Part shown: positions 60,601 through 64,000 of the stretch, one piece after another | Position numbering within the stretch: the first letter of the stretch is position 1 | How the letters are laid out: each line of letters opens with the position of its first letter | Origin: Strongylocentrotus droebachiensis | Taxonomy: Eukaryota > Echinodermata > Echinoidea > Camarodonta > Strongylocentrotidae | Assembly: GCA_035222895.1 (NCBI GenBank) | Contig: JAVYIG010001612.1 | Span: forward strand, 1-64,000 | Reading direction: 5' to 3' | Length of the DNA: 64,000 nucleotides | Translations under genes and position numbers: made by a program | The notes under the pieces: model-generated | What the model was told of the DNA's origin: nothing | The model's input: the letters and a program-made list of their open reading frames with translations, nothing else | Database searches by the model: none

Positions 60601-63132
60601 TGGGCGGGAGGGAGAGGGAGAAAAAAAGATATTTCATAAAGTACAGTACACTTCATATTATTTATGTACAGGTGGCTATGTACAGATTTTATTTTTACAC
60701 AAAAATAAAATTTACTACATGTATTGAAATGGTTAGGGCTATCTGTACAAAACACCTGCTTCTAGTAACATATCCTGCTCCGTATCAATATCAAATTATT
60801 ATTGGTATTAATATTTCCCTTTTGTCTCTTCAGATCCGATACAGATATCACATTCTCAAGTGATCCATCTTCACCTCAGGTAAGAGATTCCAAAAGGGTA
60901 GGGCATAGTAATGACCACCCCCCCCCCCCCCCCAGCCCCGCCTATCTATTGGATCTACTTGTAAATGCAGCATCAAGAATGAGAACATTCAGTTATAATG
61001 TAATTTTTTGTTGAAATCTTGTCTAATCGAGTATAATTTTATGTACGTGCAGTGGAAAAATTATAAATTATCTTTATGACTTCCTTTTATGTTTTTCCTG
61101 AATTTATAATTAGTCATTTAGTTTTTATCTCATTTTGAAATCTTTCGGCTACAGACCACCCAGATTTATTGAGAGTAGAAATGTATAGTTACTAAAATTG
61201 CCAAGCTAAAAGAACATTACATTTGTAATATTTCAACGGACACAGCAATGCAATTTATTTAATTGTGTAGTTGAATCATGTCACTTTCTCTCTTTTATTT
61301 CATGTACATGTATGTAGGAATTATCTGATTATGTCTTTTTTTATTTTCTGTACAGTTTTATCAATATGAATTTCCAGAGGGAGTCAATATGGTGCTGGTG
61401 AGAGCCAAGTCAACAAATGACAAATGTGCCTACTTTTCAGTGCAGAAAGCAGAGGTGAGTAGACTTGTTTAACCTACCCCATTCAACTGGTAGAAAAGTA
61501 TACATCAATGACATATAGCCTACATTTACACGTAGCTTCTTGACCTTTTTATTTCCACCTCCCTCCATTTCACTTTCTCATTTGTCCAGTTTCCGCCTTT
61601 TGATTAATATTGAAATCCCTCTCTTCACGTTTCTTTATCTCAACATTATCCTTTGTTCTTGCCCCACCCGTCCCCTTTCTCTCTTTCTTTCTCGCGCCCC
61701 CCCCCCCCCCCTTCTCATTTCTTACTGTCTGTATGTGGTCTCCTGTAGTGTTAATTCAACTTTAGAAAGATATCTTTTATACAATCAGCCTGAACAAATG
61801 TATGGTTTTATTTATTTGTTCATTTGGTATCATTTCAACAGGGTAGCCTCGTCAGTACTTAAGATATAGTGATATTTGGGGGCCCTGTATAACGAAAAAC
61901 ATATAGAAGACAAACATGTAGTGGTGAAATAAAAATCAGGATGGCTTTTCAATGAAATGTTAACAAAATAAACAAGAAATTACATCACTCTGATCGATGT
62001 CTGTATGGTTTGTGAGCCTTCAACAATGATTTTATCAGATGGATTCCATATCCAGTACATTTTGCACAAACACGTCACGAGCCTGATTTGGGATTGATTT
62101 ATGGGTCAAGTCTAACGGACTCTAACAAATTGAAAATGTTATTCACGACGAAATAAATATATCTCCTTGTTTTTCTTTCTCACTTTTCTTGTGACAGAAA
62201 CTGTAATGCCTCAAAATTGTAATTCATTTTGTTTTTATTTAGTTATTTTAGTATCATCCATTTTTTTGTTGCCATTCTTTGAAACTGTCAGTCACTTTTT
62301 GAATCATTATGGTCAATCATTCTCCACCTCAAATGTTTGGAAGTTTGTTAAGGAATGCTGTTTTCACGAAGTGACGGTAGTGACAAAAAATTGCATTCAC
62401 TTTGCGTTACGATTTTCCTCACTACCGTCACTTCGTGAAAACAAGGACGAATATTTGTCTTTATCTTTCTCTCCCAGTGTCCGATCTTTGAAGATGTTTC
62501 CACCGTGCGTTACAACGCGGGGACATTTCAGACGATGACCTTGCAGGCAGCAATTACAGTCACGGTAAGTTTAGGACAATTATAATACCGAATATTCAAT
62601 TGTTATTGTTTAATTAACTCTATACCGCAAATATGATTCAAGAATAGATGGCGGCCTTCCTCCCACACTGCACAAGTTGGTTGGTTTGGTTGTATTACCT
62701 GACTGGTTTTACCCGACTGGTTATTCTACTAAACTATTGTTCAGGTTTCATGAACTCCCCCGATGATGTAATGAGACTTGGTTATAATGATGAATGCCTT
62801 ACCAAAAGGCACTAGCGCACCGAATTGGGTTTTGAACCCGGGACCTTCCATGAGCGAGACCACTGCTCTACCACTGAGCCATCGTGCCTCCTTTTCTGAA
62901 GTACATCGTATCGAAAAAGTATGGGGACACATGTACATACTTTACGACTGTGATTTCATTTTCATTATCCCGTTCATGTTATTCAATTTTGTTGACAGAG
63001 AGACATGTATACATATTCAATTTTGTTGACAGAGAGACATGTATACATCAGGCCGTTTCTATGTTGTGGTGGTCGTGCATCCAAACGATGACAGGTGCAA
63101 AAATGACTACAAGACATTCACACCTCTCGAAG
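45390..63132 (+). CDS. SIDT: SID1 transmembrane family (SIDT1/SIDT2-like) gene, 5' part, seven exons, continues past window
   Basis: SID1 family proteins are multi-pass membrane proteins of the cell surface and lysosome. They have a large beta-rich extracellular/lumenal domain and are linked to double-stranded RNA and lipid handling. Joining exons at 45390-45689, 58679-58800, 60301-60456, 60834-60879, 61356-61454, 62478-62564 and 63033-63132 keeps one open frame at every junction, giving about 303 residues. Family landmarks in order are a signal peptide, FNHTYSG, LVVVKRARSVLSWTVP, YSSVSKTLCP, SDTDITF..SPQ, FYQYEFPEGVN, CPIFEDV and FYVVVVVHPNDD. Each has a close counterpart at the same relative position in vertebrate SIDT1 as I remember it. 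Transmembrane exons should lie right of 64000. Oddities are a duplicated segment in exon 1, a duplicated acceptor at exon 7, and a 13-kb intron 1 full of transposons. Confidence 0.93.
45480..45719 (+). repeat. 120-bp tandem duplication within SIDT exon 1 and its donor region
   Basis: Unit 45480-45599 is repeated as 45600-45719 with a modest number of substitutions (40 codons each, no indel). Landmarks are 'aggcggttttcaacca', 'cacctattcgggaag' and 'cgtaaactgaga'. Both units carry the potential donor GTACC(G/A) at the same offset. Confidence 0.95.
45835..46345. repeat. Cluster of poly-G/poly-C runs and hAT-like end motifs
   Basis: G18 at 45841-45859, C-runs at 45896-45905, 46024-46036 and 46334-46350, plus 'gtcgatcccgggggatgggg' (46297). 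This resembles the left end of the hAT element at 19058. 46150-46265 is AAT/GAT-rich. Confidence 0.7.
46803..47033 (+). repeat. Duplicate of the segment just upstream of SIDT exon 2
   Basis: 'gttactttaccaagactcgg', 'ttgcagtgcacaccaatact', 'tgatcaactgtttctgat' and 'aatcgcattacca' match 58440-58640 in order, with substitutions. The match stops about 40 bp before the exon 2 acceptor, so no second exon 2 is present here. Confidence 0.75.
49368..49530 (+). repeat. Direct repeat D1, copy 1
   Basis: 'gggagaattaaggaatcgat', 'atggtctgttttcac' and 'ttttcagattatctt'-type text recurs at 50522-50690. Starts after a C18 run (49320-49338). Confidence 0.75.
49528..49680 (+). repeat. Interspersed repeat family R1, copy 4 (left part only)
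   Basis: 'gcctcagattctgaaacaaa' through 'caagccgatcgcctgtctga', matching 7734-7850. The remainder of the unit is missing. Confidence 0.8.
50522..50690 (+). repeat. Direct repeat D1, copy 2
   Basis: Homologous to 49368-49530 at an offset of about 1.15 kb. Confidence 0.75.
51000..51165 (+). repeat. Intron-1 duplicated block P (partner of 55870-56040)
   Basis: 'tagcaacgaattgagaattt', 'tgggcacatgacg' and preceding AT-rich text match 55870-56040 ('cagcaacgaattgataatct', 'ttggcacatgtcg'). Confidence 0.7.
51183..51872 (-). pseudogene. Fragment of a non-LTR retrotransposon reverse transcriptase (RTE/BovB-like tail), one in-frame stop
   Basis: On the minus strand, one frame reads GINYTKTKCLVVS, SSFNYLGSMITEDARCE, YPVLMYGSETWTL, MWFLRRMMKIPWTD. 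It meets a TGA (51455-51453), then resumes in the same frame with QLKFMGHITRKEGLENLAL and GRRSRGRRR. 'YLGS', 'YGSETW', 'KIPWTD' and 'GHI.R..LE' mark the thumb/C-terminal region of RTE-like polymerases. The catalytic palm is absent. The single stop plus lack of the 5' part makes it dead. Confidence 0.85.
51885..52062. repeat. AAT/TAA-rich low complexity with (CTA)n
   Basis: Triplet-rich tract ending '(actactacta)g'. The same kind of tract precedes the related blocks at 54617 and 57975. Confidence 0.8.
52317..52681 (+). repeat. Intron-1 duplicated block A (left part)
   Basis: 'taacaacaattgaaacttct', 'acggtgggaacctccac', 'aaagagcagcaacggcgaat' and 'ccatgggcataaagcta' match blocks B (54617-55200) and C (57975-58440). 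Block A is cut after 'cataaagcta' by a LINE and resumes at about 54387 with 'gaagtatgatcgaca'. Confidence 0.85.
52682..54386 (-). mobile_element. 5'-truncated CR1/Jockey-group LINE inserted in block A
   Basis: The minus-strand element runs from about 54386 (mid-polymerase) to a 3' end made of three CTTGAAA-type units (52684-52706). A 3' untranslated region of about 470 bp lies before that end. Borders are set by comparison with block B, which reads 'cataaagcta' directly into 'aatggaagtttgatcgac'. Target duplication is unclear. Severe 5' truncation is usual for this class. Confidence 0.85.
53152..54384 (-). CDS. Reverse transcriptase (partial), CR1/Jockey-group non-LTR retrotransposon
   Basis: An uninterrupted 410-codon frame covers most of the polymerase domain and the C-terminus. 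It copies element RNA into DNA at nicked target sites. Residues 12-22 FGFREKHTTTH, 45-53 FLDFSKAFD (catalytic D47), 102-115 CGVPQGSLLGPLLF, 134-137 FADD (catalytic D136, D137), 200-230 the thumb with FKFLGLHIDENLNW, and near the end FWNSLEP with FKRKLKLLYLSRY. The upstream endonuclease and the start of the polymerase are missing, so the apparent start is not native. The lack of stops suggests recent insertion. Confidence 0.92.
   Translation of the reverse strand: MMNANILSNFQFGFREKHTTTHAILHLVDKISSALEARMHTVGVFLDFSKAFDTVNHYILIDKLCHYGVRGIALDWFRSYLTNRKQFVSLNGIDSDMRDVTCGVPQGSLLGPLLFIVYINDFQLSAKMLSFILFADDSSVFFSHRNPQTLLQTVNSELTNASLWIQANKLSLNLKKTNYMLFSNCLSILPGNVMFNGVEIERVSTFKFLGLHIDENLNWKYHISKLCKLLSRNTGVIYKLKSVFPPNILHMLYATLILPYLHYGVLAWGNSFKSQMDKLLLVQKRVIRIVCNTHYLAHTDVLFFNMGVLKVEDIYHVQLVALMYELNAGLLPVALAGIFKKNNQVHSYSTRQAQAYHLPLVRTQFALTTLGSTGPRFWNSLEPRIAQSVSIYVFKRKLKLLYLSRYRLDL
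54540..54608. repeat. (CTA)n microsatellite before block B
   Basis: Two runs of 'actactactactactacta'-type triplets. Confidence 0.9.
54617..55200 (+). repeat. Intron-1 duplicated block B
   Basis: 'cacccagtagattaatgacg', 'cagcgggatattcgtgg', 'aatggtgggaacattcac' and 'ccatgggcataaagctaaat' match block C and block A. It is the uninterrupted copy that reveals the LINE insertion site in A. Confidence 0.85.
55304..55837. mobile_element. MITE with ~24-bp perfect terminal inverted repeats
   Basis: Left 'aaaggtactatgtcccattt' (continuing gcag) and right '(ctgc)aaatgggacatagtac' plus cttt are exact inverses. About 534 bp. Flanking sequence is TTTA / TTTAC-like, compatible with a TA target. No transposase. 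Confidence 0.85.
55870..56040 (+). repeat. Intron-1 duplicated block Q (partner of 51000-51165)
   Basis: See 51000-51165. Shares 'agcaacgaattga', 'tttggtatagcaata' and 'ggcacatg'. Confidence 0.7.
56155..56440 (+). mobile_element. LINE/SINE 3' tail, family T1 (copy 2)
   Basis: Matches 44550-44825 and ends in 'aaatatcttgaatcttgaat', a heptamer-type repeat end on the plus strand, comparable to but distinct from the LINE end at 52684. Confidence 0.75.
56581..57760. mobile_element. Possible 1.2-kb element with AGGTGGGCTG inverted ends and a CpG-dense core
   Basis: 'aggtgggctg' at 56581-56590 is the exact inverse of 'cagcccacct' at 57751-57760. The interior has several 'gatgacgtcat' sites and CG-rich alternating patches ('gcgcgcgcatgctcgtacgc', 57263-57282; 'acgcgcatgcgcgcg', 57392-57406) in otherwise AT-rich DNA. 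No clear target duplication and no coding frame. Boundaries are inferred from the end motif alone. Confidence 0.5.
57765..57972. repeat. (TAA)n and (CTA)n microsatellite before block C
   Basis: Nearly pure CTA triplets from about 57797 to 57972. Open frames of Ser/Val or Thr/Leu across it are artefacts. Confidence 0.92.
57975..58440 (+). repeat. Intron-1 duplicated block C
   Basis: Matches blocks A and B ('cacccagtagattgataatg', 'cgcgaacggtgggaacctt', 'gagcagcaatggcgaataat'). It runs into the segment 58440-58640 that is duplicated at 46803-47033. Confidence 0.85.
58679..58800 (+). CDS. SIDT: SIDT exon 2
   Basis: Acceptor 'acctttaccag|gataag' and donor 'gacgg|gtaaga'. It encodes DKAIRFHFLSDDA and then LVVVKRARSVLSWTVP, the most recognisable strand of the SIDT extracellular domain (family form 'LVVVRQ..VLSWQVP'). 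122 nt, so it ends in phase 2. The first base of exon 3 completes a glycine codon. Confidence 0.93.
58890..59075. repeat. Purine-rich (GA/GAA) tract in SIDT intron 2
   Basis: 'gaagaagaagacgaagaaga', a (ta)n(ga)n core at 58955-58980, and further GA/AG sequence. Confidence 0.85.
59076..60300. other. Rest of SIDT intron 2
   Basis: AT-rich. Has G/C homopolymer runs (60050-60063, 60081-60094) with 'gaagatccgggggg', like an hAT end remnant. Ends with the pyrimidine-rich acceptor 'ttgtttcatcctcag'. Confidence 0.5.
60301..60456 (+). CDS. SIDT: SIDT exon 3
   Basis: The first base completes glycine, followed by KNYSSVSKTLCPDSSNL, SVEETIIVVVSTSS and VNFTLTG..DFNL. The family motif 'VSRTLCP' is clear. 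Sequons NYS, NAS and NFT are present. The donor is 'cttca|gtaggt' (60456/60457). Four bases later an alternative donor would include TAG, so it is rejected. Ends in phase 2. Confidence 0.92.
60834..60879 (+). CDS. SIDT: SIDT exon 4 (46 nt)
   Basis: Acceptor 'ttgtctcttcag|atccg' and donor 'cctcag|gtaaga'. The first base completes glutamine, followed by SDTDITFSSDPSSPQ. The order F.L(Q/R)..T.I.F....PSxPQ is conserved in SIDT proteins. Ends phase 0. Confidence 0.92.
61356..61454 (+). CDS. SIDT: SIDT exon 5
   Basis: Acceptor 'ttttctgtacag|tttta' and donor 'gcagag|gtgagt'. 33 codons: FYQYEFPEGVNMVLVRAKS, then DKCAYFSVQKAE. It corresponds to the 'FLYKFP..V..V.I.V.S....PCSVVSVQ' stretch of vertebrate SIDT1, including the cysteine. 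Phase 0 at both ends. Confidence 0.93.
61455..62477. other. SIDT intron 5
   Basis: Contains a CT/C-run patch (61670-61710) and, just before the acceptor, the perfect 24-bp hairpin listed separately. Acceptor 'ctttctctcccag'. Confidence 0.6.
62360..62442. repeat. Perfect 24-bp inverted repeat 35 bp upstream of SIDT exon 6
   Basis: Arm 62360-62383 'gttttcacgaagtgacggta' plus gtga, loop of 35 nt, and arm 62419-62442, its exact inverse. In the transcript this would form a strong stem between the likely branch-point region and upstream intron. Confidence 0.95.
62478..62564 (+). CDS. SIDT: SIDT exon 6
   Basis: Acceptor 'tctctcccag|tgtccg' and donor 'gtcacg|gtaagt'. 29 codons: CPIFEDVSTVRYNAGTFQTM, then AAITVT. 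It matches the SIDT 'CPV.D....V.F.G..Q.M...AAIT' region. Phase 0 at both ends. Confidence 0.93.
62793..62893 (-). repeat. tRNA-derived SINE, family S2 (copy 1) in SIDT intron 6
   Basis: Minus strand: 'gatggctcagtggtagagca' (D-arm and A box) and 'cccgggttcaaaaccc' (T-arm and B box), then a body with 'ggtaaggcattcatcatt'. The tRNA-like head is well preserved, but the acceptor stem does not close cleanly and the sequence recurs at 63480-63590, so it is a SINE. Confidence 0.7.
62981..63047 (+). repeat. 34-bp tandem duplication spanning the exon 7 acceptor
   Basis: 'attcaattttgttgacagag' plus agacatgtatacat occurs at 62981 and again at 63015, exactly 34 bp apart and essentially identical. Each copy contains an AG acceptor after 'ttttgttgac'. 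Confidence 0.95.
63033..63132 (+). CDS. SIDT: SIDT exon 7 (last exon in the window)
   Basis: The acceptor in the second repeat copy (AG 63031-63032) gives RDMYTSGRFYVVVVVHPNDD, then RCKNDYKTF and TPLE, in frame with exon 6. The family has 'FFVVFVIKPEDY.C' here. Donor 'ctcgaag|gtaagg' (63132/63133), phase 1. Using the duplicated upstream acceptor (62997-62998) would add 34 nt and break the frame. Confidence 0.92.
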
Positions 63133-64000
63133 GTAAGGGATCCTTACTTTCTATGTTGGGTTCAAACTTGCAACATTATTCTCATCATATCCTTTCGAAT
63201 GATGGTGCGTCTAATTAATTATGTTATGATTCTTTGAAAATAGTATATACATGTACAATGTTGGTCATAAATGTGGAATAATGTTTTTTACCCCAATTTG
63301 TGGAATGCTTTTGGCAATGATTTATTCCTAAAAGATCTAGTTTATAGTATTTATTCTCAGATTTAATTGAATAATAATTGGCGAGTGTATGTTTTGCGTG
63401 ACTGCTAAAGCATGGGTAGGTTACTATGTTTATCAACTAGGGGACCTACGTCCTTAAGTCATAAATGACAGTAATGAGGATTAATGCCTCACAAAAGTGC
63501 ACTAATATAGCACATCGACACGGTTTTGATCCTTGGGCCTAACAGTTTCTAGGTCATTGCTTTGCCACTGAATCATGACTGTACGCAGCGGGGCTAGGGT
63601 AGGGGGCAGTCCCCCCCCCCCCTCCCCCGCCAACAAAAATGCAATCAGTTAGCAATAATTGATTGCATTTTCCCCAGGTTCCCAACAGAAAAAAAAAATC
63701 CCCTGTGTGGCCATGCCTTGAACCATAATGCATGGCCGTTTCCCGTTTCAGATATTGTATACGCATTTCGAACATATAACTTAATAGTAGAAATGAAAAG
63801 CTTTCTTAAGTATGTTGAAACTGAAGCTGATATCTAAAACTATTCAACAAATACCCCTTTTCAACCAATCTAGCTTTAATTTTCGAGTTACGAAAAACAC
63901 AAAAACCCTCAAATGGGGTATGAATATTTTAGTTTGTAACTGTATGTATGTATTATTTGTGGCAACATTGGATTACCTACTGTACATTAGTTATATTCTG
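63133..64000. other. SIDT intron 7 (continues past window)
   Basis: No exon was recognised before the edge. Contains the second S2 SINE copy and a C-run (63611-63630). Confidence 0.6.
63480..63590 (-). repeat. tRNA-derived SINE, family S2 (degenerate copy 2)
   Basis: Minus strand 'gattcagtggcaaagcaatg' and 'ggatcaaaaccgtg', then 'gaggcattaatcctcatta'. These are counterparts of A box, B box and body at 62793-62893. Confidence 0.6.

Noticed and set aside
62793..62893. Functional tRNA gene on the minus strand
   Set aside because: D-arm and T-arm look good, but the acceptor stem fails, and a related degenerate copy at 63480 shows it is a SINE.

Overview
This is metazoan nuclear DNA. It is AT-rich, has long non-coding stretches, spliced genes with GT/AG borders, many short inverted-repeat transposons, degenerate non-LTR retrotransposons, tRNA-derived SINEs, and long poly-C/poly-G and GA/CT tracts. 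The repeat style (TTAA-flanked MITEs, hAT ends beginning CAGGGGCGG) and the protein similarities suggest a marine invertebrate deuterostome. A sea urchin or other echinoderm is my best guess, but that is an inference from style and not a proof.

Two protein-coding loci are well supported. (1) At 27482-28567 (+) one exon encodes a 361-residue rhodopsin-class (class A) seven-helix receptor. A splice acceptor just upstream (27438) implies at least one upstream exon, and 21339-21780 is a candidate. (2) From 45390 to beyond the right edge (+) lies the 5' part of a SID1 transmembrane family gene (SIDT1/SIDT2 relatives). I reconstruct seven exons (45390-45689, 58679-58800, 60301-60456, 60834-60879, 61356-61454, 62478-62564, 63033-63132). 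All junctions are phase-compatible, and together they encode the signal peptide and most of the extracellular beta-rich domain, about 303 residues. The transmembrane exons must lie past 64000. Its first exon carries a 120-bp in-frame tandem duplication, and intron 1 (13 kb) is built from duplicated blocks stuffed with transposons.

Layout. 1-11 kb: non-coding, with two copies of an interspersed repeat, a TTAA MITE, a SINE and a ~140-bp satellite. 11-27 kb: simple repeats, more MITE copies, a 1.06-kb hAT element with a perfect 8-bp target duplication, and a nested TTAA MITE. 27.4-28.6 kb: the receptor. 29-42 kb: foldback elements (including an 881-bp near-perfect palindrome with TA target sites), a 242-bp tandem array and duplicated purine tracts. 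42-45.3 kb: LINE remnants between an inverted repeat pair whose right arm reaches the putative SIDT promoter. 45.4-64 kb: the SIDT gene, with a reverse-transcriptase-bearing LINE fragment on the minus strand (53152-54384), another broken one (51183-51872), further MITEs and two SINE copies in its introns.

The window holds no CRISPR array, no rRNA and no convincing functional tRNA gene. Exon borders come from reading the sequence by eye. The family assignment rests on remembered family features, not on a search.
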